64,000 nt of DNA from Rhodococcus phenolicus (lineage in GTDB: Bacteria > Actinomycetota > Actinomycetes > Mycobacteriales > Mycobacteriaceae), in the NCBI RefSeq assembly GCF_001646785.1, contig NZ_LRRH01000067.1, forward strand, positions 20,213-84,212, in the 5' to 3' direction. The notes under the pieces are model-generated. The model was not told where the DNA came from. It ran no database searches and saw only the letters and a list, made by a program, of their open reading frames with translations. Shown here piece by piece: positions 1 through 8,120 of the stretch. The first letter of the stretch is position 1. Every line of letters starts with the position of its first letter. A program made the position numbers and the translations under genes.

Positions 1-553
1 CGAGGACACGTACGAGCAGGGTTACCGCCACGCCGGCGCAGACGCCGCCGTAGAGCAGCGGAAGTTCTGTGACCGTTGTGTGCAGGACGAGAGCATAGAA
101 GTACCCGATATAGGCCACCATTCCCGAGGCGAGACCGCGCGGGCCCCACCGTCTGACCCACACCGCAACGAAGAGCACTGCTGCAAACACCACACCGGCG
201 ACGCGACCGAAACGCAGAAGCGCCGTCCCCAAGGTGACGGCGGCGAGTGCCGGAACGATGAGGAACGCGGTGGTGACGACACGTTGCCGTTGGGTGCGAT
301 CCTTGACCGAGACAGACGCCTGGATGCAAACGTACGAGCCCAGCAACACCGCGGGCATCGTGTGGCCGACCGAGTGTCCGAAACCCGTCAGGACGAGCGC
401 TGCGAGTCCGAGCGCCGCCACTGTGGTCAGGGCTCTACGCAGCCGCAGGAATCCGGGGTCGGTGACGATCGCACACCGCACGAGCCGTGCGCCCGCGTCG
501 GCACAGGCTCTGGATATCGAGCGCAGGTCGGCCGCAGGGGCGCGGCTGTCCAT
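1..553 (-). CDS. FUSC-family integral membrane protein, truncated by window edge
   Basis: The reverse strand is open from an ATG at 553 to the window edge, so the C-terminus is missing. The 184 visible residues hold several hydrophobic helices (for example around LTTVAALGLAALVLTGF and VAGVVFAAVLFVAVWV) separated by Arg-rich loops, and a G-H-T/S-V-G-H-T-M-P stretch after the first helix. This layout resembles the N-terminal membrane half of fusaric-acid-resistance-like (FUSC) proteins, a family linked to efflux of aromatic acids. It lies 27 bases after the glutamate decarboxylase gene on the same strand and is probably co-transcribed with it. The family call is from recall of the pattern; the substrate is unknown. 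Confidence 0.6.
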   Translation of the reverse strand, partial: MDSRAPAADLRSISRACADAGARLVRCAIVTDPGFLRLRRALTTVAALGLAALVLTGFGHSVGHTMPAVLLGSYVCIQASVSVKDRTQRQRVVTTAFLIVPALAAVTLGTALLRFGRVAGVVFAAVLFVAVWVRRWGPRGLASGMVAYIGYFYALVLHTTVTELPLLYGGVCAGVAVTLLVRVL

Positions 554-580
554 GTCCTTCCCCTGCGACCTCGACCTGAG

Positions 581-1963
581 TCAGTGGCTGAATGCCTGCG
601 CGCTGTGTCCGCGGCCGAGACCGTCCCGCAACCGTTCGACGACGTCCCTGATCGCCAGTGCCAGTTTGTATGCGAGATCGCGACTGAACCCCTCCCGCAG
701 AACGATCCGCAACACGGCAACGTCCTCCGCGTCCGCCGGCATCGTATAGGCGGGCACCTGGAAGCCGCGAGCCCGCAGTTCGTGCGAAATGTCGAAGACG
801 GTGAAGCCGGGGTCGCCGACCACTTCGAACGACAGCACGGGGATCGCTGTTCCGTCCGTGATGATGTCCAGGTCGTCGATCTTCGAGATCTCTCCGGCCA
901 GCATCAGCGCGGTGTCGCGCAGGGACTCCATGATCTGGGTGTACCCGGCCACTCCCAGCCGGATGAAGTTGTAGTACTGGCCGACGACCTGGTTCCCCGA
1001 ACGGGAGAAGTTGAGAGTGAACGTCGGCATGTCCCCACCGAGATAGTTCACGCGGAACACCAGGTCCTCGGGCAGGTGCTCTTTCGAACGCCACACCACG
1101 AACCCGATGCCCGGATATGTCATGCCGTACTTGTGGCCGCTGACATTGATCGAGACGACTCGAGGAATCCGGAAGTCCCACTTCAGTTCCGGATGCAGAA
1201 ACGGCACGACGAATCCACCGCTGGCAGCGTCCACGTGCAGCGGAACATCCGGGCCTCCACCGGCGGCGACATCGTCGAGGGTGTCGGCGATCTCCGCGAC
1301 GGGTTCGAGCTCGCCGGTGAATGTCGTCCCGAGAATGGCCACCACACCGATCGTGTTCTCGTCGACGGCGTCACGGACCTGCTCCGCGGTGATGACGTAC
1401 CGCCCGCGTTCCATGGGAAGGTACTTCGGCTCGACATCGAAATAGCGGCAGAACTTCTCCCAGACCACCTGGACGTTGCTGCCCAGGATGAGATTCGGTT
1501 TGCTGGAGTCTTTCCCGGCCGCCTCACGCTGTTGCCGCCAACGCCACTTGAGCGCGAGCCCGGCCAACATCACCGCTTCGGACGACCCCACCGTGGAGAC
1601 ACCGGTCGCCGAGGCCGGATCGGTCGGGGACAGATCCTCGGCGTGGAAGAGCGCAGCCACCATGTTGACGCAGCGCGTTTCGATCTCCGCTGTGGCCGGA
1701 TACTCGTCCTTGTCGATCATGTTCTTGTCGAACGTCTCGGCCATGAGCCGGTCTGCCTGCGGGTCCATCCAGGTCGTGACGAAGGTCGCGAGGTTCAGGC
1801 GCGAGCTGCCGTCGAGCATCAATTCGTCGTGGATGAACCGGTACGCCGCCTCGGGTTCGGTCTCGGCTTTGGGAAGCCGCAGCGCCGGGATCGGGTCGGT
1901 GCCGAGTCTGCCGGTGTAGGCCGGTGCGAGCGTCTCTGCAGGAGCAGCACTGTGATCTGACAT
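581..1963 (-). CDS. gad: glutamate decarboxylase (PLP-dependent)
   Basis: The 460-residue protein has the length and order of GadA/GadB enzymes, which convert glutamate to GABA and CO2 and consume a cytoplasmic proton. Visible landmarks are STVGSSEA (phosphate-binding region), HVDAASGGFV (the aspartate that holds the pyridine nitrogen) and NVSGHKYG, where Lys278 should form the Schiff base. The start is an ATG with a strong GGAGG about 6 bases upstream. It follows the yhgE-like gene and precedes a FUSC membrane protein, all leftward. No glutamate/GABA antiporter gene is visible, so the usual acid-resistance partnership is not shown here. A 9-bp inverted repeat sits just upstream. Confidence 0.95.
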   Translation of the reverse strand: MSDHSAAPAETLAPAYTGRLGTDPIPALRLPKAETEPEAAYRFIHDELMLDGSSRLNLATFVTTWMDPQADRLMAETFDKNMIDKDEYPATAEIETRCVNMVAALFHAEDLSPTDPASATGVSTVGSSEAVMLAGLALKWRWRQQREAAGKDSSKPNLILGSNVQVVWEKFCRYFDVEPKYLPMERGRYVITAEQVRDAVDENTIGVVAILGTTFTGELEPVAEIADTLDDVAAGGGPDVPLHVDAASGGFVVPFLHPELKWDFRIPRVVSINVSGHKYGMTYPGIGFVVWRSKEHLPEDLVFRVNYLGGDMPTFTLNFSRSGNQVVGQYYNFIRLGVAGYTQIMESLRDTALMLAGEISKIDDLDIITDGTAIPVLSFEVVGDPGFTVFDISHELRARGFQVPAYTMPADAEDVAVLRIVLREGFSRDLAYKLALAIRDVVERLRDGLGRGHSAQAFSH

Positions 1964-1997
1964 CTATTCCTCCGATACTCGGTGCATCGAACACTCG

Positions 1998-2039
1998 TCG
2001 ATTCGATGGCATTGGTGAACTGGGCTTCGGTCGAATCGA
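1998..2039 (-). repeat. 9-bp inverted repeat between yhgE-like gene and gad
   Basis: TCGATTCGA at 1998-2006 pairs with TCGAATCGA at 2031-2039 across 24 bases. It could be an mRNA hairpin that partly separates gad from the upstream genes, or an operator. There is no U-rich tail, so a classical terminator is unlikely. Confidence 0.4.
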
Positions 2040-2048
2040 AAACGTCGG

Positions 2049-4034
2049 TCAGACCTCGATCGGCGGGTAGAGCCTTTCCATCGTGTATCGACGGTTCCGC
2101 CGGACCGACAGGGCGCTTGCGGTCAGGGACACCAGCAGGATTCCCGTGAGCACCGCGATCGCGATCCACAAGCGTGAATCGATGTCTTCGGCCACGGTGA
2201 GCTGGCGCAGGCCGTTGACCGTGTAGGTCATCGGGTCGAACGGATGGATGTACTGGAAGGGCTTGGCTGTGGTCGGTACCGGGTAGATGCCACCGGCCGA
2301 GACCAACTGCAGCATCAGGAATGCCAGGGTTACCACGCGCCCGACGGCCACACCGAAGACCGCGTTGAACGCCTGGATCATCGCCAGGTACGTCGCCGAG
2401 ACCAACATCAGGAACAAGATGGTTCCGGCCACGTGTTCGACATCGAGCCCGACTCCGAAGTGCACCACCGTGTACATCACGAGTACCTGGAGGACACCGA
2501 CGAACAGGGCGGGCCAGTACGAGGCGAAGACCGTGCGGTAGAGCCCCACGCCGCCCACTGTGGGCCGGGACTGCAGCGGAGTCAGCAACATCCAGGTGAT
2601 GATGCCGCCGACGAACAGGGCGAGTGAAAGGAAGAACGGCGCGAATCCGGTACCGAACGTCGACGCCTCGTTCGTGGTGTTCTGCTGCAAGGCCACCGGC
2701 GTCGACAAGGTGTCCGCGGTCGCGGTGCGCTGTTGATCGCTCCAACTGGGGACCTGTTGCGCACCTTGATCGAGGGCATCGGCCAATTCGTGCGAACCCG
2801 ACTGCAACTCGGTCATACCCGACGCGAGCTGGCCGGCACCGTCCGAGAGCTGAAAGCTCCCATCGGTGAGCTGAATGAGACCGGAGTGCAGCGTCGCTGC
2901 GCCCGAGTTCAATTCGTTCACCCCGTTCTGCAGCTGACGTACATCCGCAGCGAGCCCACCGCTTCGGAGGAGAGCCACACCACTCTGCAACGGGCTGCTC
3001 GGATCGGTGAGCTGATACTCGAGAGCCTGCGCCTCGCCCTGCAGTCGCACGATCTCGGCACGCAACGCCTCCGCATCCGAAACCGTTCGCTGCGCGGTGA
3101 GCGGCGTCAACGCTGAGATCGCCCGCTGCACCATCGGGTCCGAACTGCGCCCCAGAATGTCGATCACCTGCTGTACCGCGGCACCTGCATCGGCCTGGAC
3201 CGGTGACGGCACTCGACTCTCCAGCGCAATAAGCGATTGCCGAAGCTCGGTGGCCTGGGTGCCGACGTTCGCCAACGCACCCCCGTCGAGCGCTGTCAGC
3301 AACGGTCCGGTGACACCGTCGATGGCGGTCGCGAGCTGATCCGCTCCGGCGGCGAGTTGGGCCGAACCATCGCGCGCGGTGACCATGTTGTCAGCGAGTT
3401 CGGTTGCACCCGAATCGAGCTGGTCGGCGCCTGTTTTCGCCGTGTCGATGCCGGCCGCCAAGGTGTCGGCGCCGTCCGCGGCCTGCTTCAGACCCGAGCC
3501 TGCTGTCTCGAGCCCGACCAGCACCTGGTCGACGCCCTGGGCGCCGATCGTGGAGTTGACTTGACCGATCACCTGCTCGGACGCATCCTGGCCGATGATC
3601 GTGGCCAGGTAGTTGTTCGCATCGTTGAATGTGAAGGTGAGATTCGCCTTCTCGGGGTTGTCGCCGTTCGGGGACTCCACGGCTTCGGTGAAGTTCTCGG
3701 GAATGGTGATCGTGTAGTAGTACTTTCCGTGTGCGAGCCCGTCGGCTGCCTCGTCCTGCGAGACCTGCGCCAGGTCCAGTTGACCGGAGGCGACCAGCGA
3801 GTCGACCACCTGTTTGCCGGCGTCGACCTGTTCTCCGGTGGCCGAGCGTCCGGAGTCGTTGTTGACGATGGCCGCCGGAATCTTGTCGACGGCGCCGAAC
3901 GGGTTCCAGAACGCCCACAGGTACATTGCGCCGTACAGAAGCGGCATGAGGATGATCGTGGCAATTGCGATGCGTGGCATCGTGCCACGGAAGTATCGTT
4001 TGGAGTCGCTGCCCAGCGAAATACCTGCCAGCAC
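2049..4034 (-). CDS. YhgE/Pip domain ABC-2-like membrane protein
   Basis: At 661 residues it shows the standard YhgE/Pip plan. One N-terminal membrane helix (about 20-42) is followed by the extracytoplasmic stretch IPAAIVNNDSG. A long outer region (about 170-420) contains repeated Gly-Ala-x-x-Leu heptad-like units such as GADTLAAG and GAGQLASG, likely a coiled-coil stalk. Five or so C-terminal helices (about 455-645) contain the ABC-2-like FDPMTYTVNGLR segment. The family includes phage-infection protein and type VII-associated YhgE. It starts 3 bases after the stop of a degenerate ABC ATPase gene, so the two are very likely co-translated and form one complex. Substrate unknown. Confidence 0.88.
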   Translation of the reverse strand: MLAGISLGSDSKRYFRGTMPRIAIATIILMPLLYGAMYLWAFWNPFGAVDKIPAAIVNNDSGRSATGEQVDAGKQVVDSLVASGQLDLAQVSQDEAADGLAHGKYYYTITIPENFTEAVESPNGDNPEKANLTFTFNDANNYLATIIGQDASEQVIGQVNSTIGAQGVDQVLVGLETAGSGLKQAADGADTLAAGIDTAKTGADQLDSGATELADNMVTARDGSAQLAAGADQLATAIDGVTGPLLTALDGGALANVGTQATELRQSLIALESRVPSPVQADAGAAVQQVIDILGRSSDPMVQRAISALTPLTAQRTVSDAEALRAEIVRLQGEAQALEYQLTDPSSPLQSGVALLRSGGLAADVRQLQNGVNELNSGAATLHSGLIQLTDGSFQLSDGAGQLASGMTELQSGSHELADALDQGAQQVPSWSDQQRTATADTLSTPVALQQNTTNEASTFGTGFAPFFLSLALFVGGIITWMLLTPLQSRPTVGGVGLYRTVFASYWPALFVGVLQVLVMYTVVHFGVGLDVEHVAGTILFLMLVSATYLAMIQAFNAVFGVAVGRVVTLAFLMLQLVSAGGIYPVPTTAKPFQYIHPFDPMTYTVNGLRQLTVAEDIDSRLWIAIAVLTGILLVSLTASALSVRRNRRYTMERLYPPIEV

Positions 4035-4037
4035 GAG

Positions 4038-4781
4038 TCACCTGCCCTCGGTCATGACGCCGATGTCCCCGGCCCCGAGCAGGCCGTGCATATCGATCAC
4101 CGCGCGCACCCCCGTACCTGGGGGCAGGGCGTTCACGTCGGCGGTGATGATCGATTGCCGTTCCCCGAGCGCGATGAGGCGTTCGAGCAGCACGGTCCGC
4201 TCGATATCGTCGGCGATCTTGTCGATGCGTCCCACGACCAGCAGCGGGAGCCGACGAGTGTTGGCCACCGCAATACGTAGCAGGAGTTGTTGGAGTTCGG
4301 GAAGATCGTCGACGAATGCGTTGAGTGCGGGGAGCGGGACGTCGCCGAAGACCTCCTCGCACATCTCGGACACCCCTGTCTCGTCGACCCGCGGAACGAG
4401 TTTGTACCAGGGTGAATCCCAGCGCTTCTGCTCGGTGACGAGGTCGCGAACGGTGACCGACGGTGACACTTCGTCGAGTTCGTTCATGCAGGCGATAGCC
4501 GATCGGGCGAGCACCTTCGTGGGCTTGTCCCGGAACCCCAGTACTGTCAGCGATCCTTTGCTCAGTCGCATCCGTCCGCACAGCGCCATCAGCAGGGCGG
4601 TGCGGGCCGCACCGGCCTGCCCGGCGATCACCGTCACCCCCCCGGCGTCGATGTCGAGATCGAGTGGGCCGAACACGTGGCCCCACGGCCCCCGCAGTTC
4701 GATGCCCCGGGCCGATGCCAGAGTGCCCTCGATCGGCTGCCACGAGGCCGCGTACTCCTCTTCGACGTCCTGCTCGGTCAT
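4038..4781 (-). CDS. degenerate ABC-type ATP-binding protein paired with YhgE
   Basis: The 247-residue protein keeps the fold cues of an ABC ATPase: a beta-rich start (GIELRGPWGHVFGPLDLDI), a P-loop position, and a length typical of a stand-alone subunit. The key residues are altered. The Walker A position reads GQAGAARTAL with Arg instead of Lys. No LSGGQ signature is recognisable (DDLPELQQLLLR sits there). The Walker B position reads LPLLVVGRIDK without the Asp-Glu pair. It should therefore bind or hydrolyse ATP poorly or not at all, and may act as a scaffold for the YhgE-like protein encoded 3 bases downstream. Family membership is inferred from layout and context. Confidence 0.72.
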   Translation of the reverse strand: MTEQDVEEEYAASWQPIEGTLASARGIELRGPWGHVFGPLDLDIDAGGVTVIAGQAGAARTALLMALCGRMRLSKGSLTVLGFRDKPTKVLARSAIACMNELDEVSPSVTVRDLVTEQKRWDSPWYKLVPRVDETGVSEMCEEVFGDVPLPALNAFVDDLPELQQLLLRIAVANTRRLPLLVVGRIDKIADDIERTVLLERLIALGERQSIITADVNALPPGTGVRAVIDMHGLLGAGDIGVMTEGR

Positions 4782-4873
4782 CTTTCACCCACGTTCTGCT
4801 TCGATTCGTCGGAGTTGATGGCGTGGTCGAAACGTGCCGCGGGGATCGGCGGCACTCTCCTGCGCGACACGCA

Positions 4874-6154
4874 TCACAGAATGTTCTTGACGATCCGGCC
4901 GTTCTTGACGATGACGGAGAGGTTCTTGCCGGGGTCCGCCAGCAGGTTCAGATCTTCGAGTGGATTGCCGTCGACGAGCAGCACATCGGCCCACGCGTTC
5001 CTGGTGATCTCTCCGAATTTGGTCTGGCCGTAGGGATCTCGTTCGCCGGCCAGGCGGAACAGTTCAGCATTGCCGGAGGTGAGCATGCGCAAAGCCTCGA
5101 CGTTGCTGTAGTAGTCACCCAACCGCGCTGCCATCTCGCTCTGCCGGGGGGCGATCTGCGGCTCGAGCAGCAGATCGGTGCCCCACGCGGTCTTGACGCC
5201 GTGCTTCTTCGCCCATTCGTAGACGTTCTCGACGCCGGTGCAGATCTGCCGGTCCTTCTCGGCGCGACCGGGATCGGGGTAGTGGTGGTCACCGAGCGCG
5301 AACGGCTGCATCGACAACCACACCTCCTTCTCGGCGAGCAACGCGATCGTCTCCTCATCGGCCAGGTGACCGTGCTCGATGGATTTCACCCCGGCAGCGA
5401 GCGCTCGACGAATCCCGGTGACGTTGTAGACGTGGGTTGCGACATAGGTTCCGTAGTCGGTCGCGGCATGTACCGCCGCTCGCAGTTCTTTGTCGATGAA
5501 CTGAACCGTGTACAACGGGTCGTACATCGATGCCGCGCCGCCACCGACCATCAGTTTGATCTGCGAGGCGCCCTTCTTCAGTTGCTCCCGCACCGCGGCA
5601 AGGACCTGGTCCTCACCGTCGGCGACACGCATGAAGCCGATCTGTTCGGCCCGGCCCTGGTCACCGCCGAATGCGGTCGGGCAGTCGTAGACGAAACCGA
5701 AGTCGCCGTGCCCACTGGTTTGCGAGATCGCCGCTTGTGACGGGTAGATTCGCGGACCTTCGAACAATCCGCGATCGATCACCGACTTGATGCTGCCAGT
5801 GTCGCCGGCCATGTCGCGGACCGAGGTGAAACCGCGGTGCAGCATGTTCTTTGCTTCGGCGAGTCCGTTGAGCGCAATGTGGGCCTCGGTGCCCATCACC
5901 ATGTCGATGTAGGAATTGGCGTTACCGACCAGATGGACATGTGCGTCGCTCATTCCGGGCATCAGTACCCGGCCGGCGCCATCGATGGCGACGGTTTCTC
6001 GGCCGGGCTCCTCGCCGATCGGCGACGTCGACACCGCGGCAATTCGATCGCCGTCGATCAGCACGTCACCTGAGACCAGATCGGCGGATACACCGTCGAA
6101 AACACGAACGTTGTGAAACAACAGGCGCTGGCTGGGTTCCGAAGATGCCGTCAT
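4874..6154 (-). CDS. amidohydrolase-superfamily metal-dependent hydrolase
   Basis: This 426-residue protein has the amidohydrolase layout: a small beta domain (residues 1-70), then a metal-binding barrel. Expected ligands are the HVHL pair near residue 77, a Lys in QIKLMVGGGA, His in VATHVYN, His in IEHGHL and Asp in AWGTDLL, ending with a second beta segment (DVLLVDGNPLEDL) typical of imidazolonepropionase/prolidase-like members. The HxH, Lys, His, His, Asp set suggests a binuclear site. The substrate cannot be told; relatives hydrolyse Xaa-Pro dipeptides, imidazolones or mycotoxins. It starts just after 6154, divergent from the YrhK-like gene, and lies 92 bases upstream of the ABC/yhgE pair. 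Confidence 0.85.
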   Translation of the reverse strand: MTASSEPSQRLLFHNVRVFDGVSADLVSGDVLIDGDRIAAVSTSPIGEEPGRETVAIDGAGRVLMPGMSDAHVHLVGNANSYIDMVMGTEAHIALNGLAEAKNMLHRGFTSVRDMAGDTGSIKSVIDRGLFEGPRIYPSQAAISQTSGHGDFGFVYDCPTAFGGDQGRAEQIGFMRVADGEDQVLAAVREQLKKGASQIKLMVGGGAASMYDPLYTVQFIDKELRAAVHAATDYGTYVATHVYNVTGIRRALAAGVKSIEHGHLADEETIALLAEKEVWLSMQPFALGDHHYPDPGRAEKDRQICTGVENVYEWAKKHGVKTAWGTDLLLEPQIAPRQSEMAARLGDYYSNVEALRMLTSGNAELFRLAGERDPYGQTKFGEITRNAWADVLLVDGNPLEDLNLLADPGKNLSVIVKNGRIVKNIL

Positions 6155-6319
6155 GTGCGGGACGCTAACCCAGACCTACGCGTCGCTGCCCTCGAAACAG
6201 TTCTCATCCGAAGAATTCACCCTGCCCCTTCACCCTCCGCAATGCATGAACCAGTTGCGAAGCCGGAGTGCATTGTTCCCTTGGAAAAAGATTCCCACAC
6301 ACCGTGCCAAATGTTGTCT

Positions 6320-6325
6320 TATACT
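6320..6325 (+). promoter_or_regulatory. -10 hexamer TATACT, leaderless promoter
   Basis: TATACT ends 6 bases before the ATG at 6332, which places the expected transcription start at or next to the start codon. This supports a leaderless transcript and the chosen start of the YrhK-like gene. No clear -35 is visible. Confidence 0.55.
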
Positions 6326-6331
6326 GCCGCC

Positions 6332-6973
6332 ATGCTGATCCACCCGACCTTGCGCATGCAGTCCTGGGGATTTGTAATCGGAGCATTGCTTTTCGCTTTG
6401 GGTTCTGCTCCGGTGATTTCGACGCAGCTCGGAACTGTCGGCGCCAATACTTCCTTCTTCGTCGGCTCCTGGTTCTTCACCGCTGCAGCATTCGTTCAGT
6501 TGATGCTCAGTGGGGCCGCCACCGCAACGGACAGTGGTGGCACGGCGATTCGAGGTGAGTGGCTCGCCTCGTTCATTCAGTTCATCGGGACCCTGCTGTT
6601 CAACGTGAGCACGGGTGCTGCACTGTATGCACACACCGTCAAGGGAGAAATGCATCTGGTGTGGAACCCGAATGTCGAAGGTTCGCTGTGTTTTCTTGTC
6701 TCCAGTGCACTCGCAGTGCTTATTCTGTGGCGCTGCGGGCAGCGTTGGGAGCCGCGCTCGAAGGAATGGCAGAGCGGGTGGCTCAATATGCTCGGGTCCA
6801 TCGCATTCGGGGTCTCCGCCGCCGGAGCCTTCGTGCTCGACGATGGCAACACCTTGGACCCGAACGTCGCCAATGTGGGCACCTTCGTCGGCGCACTGTG
6901 CTTCCTGGCTGCCTCAGCGGTGTTTCTGGGCAAGAGCGAAGAGATCGTCTCGATGCCCTCGTCGGCGGGTTGA
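6332..6973 (+). CDS. YrhK-like four-to-six-helix membrane protein
   Basis: The 213-residue product is almost entirely hydrophobic helices. The first pair (about 10-60) has the sequence feel of YrhK-domain proteins (GFVIGALLFALGS followed by FFVGSWFFTAAAFVQL), and this motif is echoed again in the C-terminal half (FGVSAAGAFVL, then GTFVGALCFLAASAVFL), suggesting an internal duplication. The start at 6332 is chosen because a TATACT box sits 6 bases upstream; upstream in-frame codons would lie before the promoter. A spot count over 6421-6480 gives 35/60 G+C, low for this window, which may indicate acquisition. Function unknown. It is convergent with the lipoprotein gene 500 bases on. Confidence 0.7.
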   Translation: MLIHPTLRMQSWGFVIGALLFALGSAPVISTQLGTVGANTSFFVGSWFFTAAAFVQLMLSGAATATDSGGTAIRGEWLASFIQFIGTLLFNVSTGAALYAHTVKGEMHLVWNPNVEGSLCFLVSSALAVLILWRCGQRWEPRSKEWQSGWLNMLGSIAFGVSAAGAFVLDDGNTLDPNVANVGTFVGALCFLAASAVFLGKSEEIVSMPSSAG

Positions 6974-7478
6974 GAAGAGCCGCAAAATCAATTCTGCTCA
7001 GTCCTTCCCGAAACGCGTGGTTCTTGCATGTCCCGAGTGGACGGGCCACGCGCTTTCGCAGCCTCGGGACTCTCGTAGATGTCCGGCAATGACAGGTTTG
7101 TCGTCGCGCCGGAGCGGGTCGTTCCGGATGAATATCCCGGCTTCGACCGGCGCTCCGAAGACTGCTTTCTCGTATCGGCACGAACGATGCCAGGGAGACT
7201 GTATTCGAGCCGACTCGGGTATCGACTGGCTCGACCATCGGAGGCTTCACGGTGAGATCGGGTTGATCGCACCCTCCGAAGCCGAACAGTTCCAATACCA
7301 TTCACACGATCCCGCCGGAACGACGGCAGGTCATCGAGAGCCTCCACCGAACCCGGGACCCAGCATTCTGCTCTGCGATCGGACGGAAGCCCGCAGTGCG
7401 AATGCACACCTCGCGGTACTGCCCGGTAGCAACCGTCCCTGCGAGGTGTGCATTCACTCTGCATACTTCGATCTCGTC
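6974..7478. other. 505-bp gene-free interval with one perfect inverted repeat
   Basis: No convincing coding sequence on either strand. Arms GAATGCACACCTCGC (7400-7414) and its exact complement (7441-7455) enclose a 26-base loop, about 25 bases beyond the stop of the leftward lipoprotein gene and between convergent genes. The best guess is a transcript-end structure, though the loop is long and there is no T tract. Confidence 0.5.
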
Positions 7479-8120
7479 TCAGCGAGGGTCCGTCGTTGCG
7501 GAGACCGCGCCATCTCCGGACCGTAGGCGCACCGGGATCCCGGCGGGATCCTGCGGTACCTCGACGGTGCTCGTCCCCGTCCCCGACACGGCGTCCACCG
7601 CGTAACCGCCGGGGCCCGCGACCAGCGTGACGTCCCCGTAGCGGGAATTCAGATCGACGGCGGCACGGGTGTCGGTCACCGTCAGATCGCCGAATTTCGA
7701 ATTCCCTTGGACGACGGTCCCGTACGGGACGGCGATCTCGTATCGGGCGACGCAGGTGGGGTTGCCGACGGCAAATCTGTCGGGGCAACTCGCGCTGATC
7801 ATCAGACCGGACCCGTCGGTGTCGATTCGTTCATCGGGCTTGTCGCCGTCGGTGAACTCGAAGGTGCGCCGGATCTCGATGTCGTCGCGGTCGGAGCCGA
7901 TCACCTGGGCGCTCAGGGCCGCGATGGTGACACCGAACTGTTTTGCACCCGCATCATCGAAATCGAGTGTGACGGACGTGGCTCCGCTGTAGCTGTCACT
8001 CCGCTGTTCGCGACTCGTGGAATCGGCAGTGCAACCGGCGAGTGCTACAGACGAAAGCGCCAGCGCCGCAACACCGACGGAGAGGTGGAATTTCCTGGGT
8101 GCGGTTTCAACGACGGGCAT
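7479..8120 (-). CDS. lipoprotein with DUF4097-like beta-strand domain
   Basis: The 213-residue protein has a lipoprotein signal ending in LALSSVALAGC (lipobox LAGC), then a Thr/Ser-rich linker. A repetitive beta domain follows in which short strands carry alternating Gly and Asp/Asn (KFGDLTVTDTRAAVDLNSRYGDVTLV), the pattern of DUF4097/adhesin-like beta-helix proteins found beside envelope-stress systems. It should sit on the outer face of the cytoplasmic membrane. Its start overlaps the end of the ABC permease gene by 14 bases, so it is the third gene of the leftward exporter operon facing a two-component system. It may sense or buffer the same envelope stress; that role is inference. Confidence 0.75.
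   Translation of the reverse strand: MPVVETAPRKFHLSVGVAALALSSVALAGCTADSTSREQRSDSYSGATSVTLDFDDAGAKQFGVTIAALSAQVIGSDRDDIEIRRTFEFTDGDKPDERIDTDGSGLMISASCPDRFAVGNPTCVARYEIAVPYGTVVQGNSKFGDLTVTDTRAAVDLNSRYGDVTLVAGPGGYAVDAVSGTGTSTVEVPQDPAGIPVRLRSGDGAVSATTDPR

Noticed and set aside
80..1960. 626-codon + frame opposite the gad and FUSC genes
   Set aside because: Glutamate decarboxylase motifs are on the other strand and complete; the + frame has no domain.
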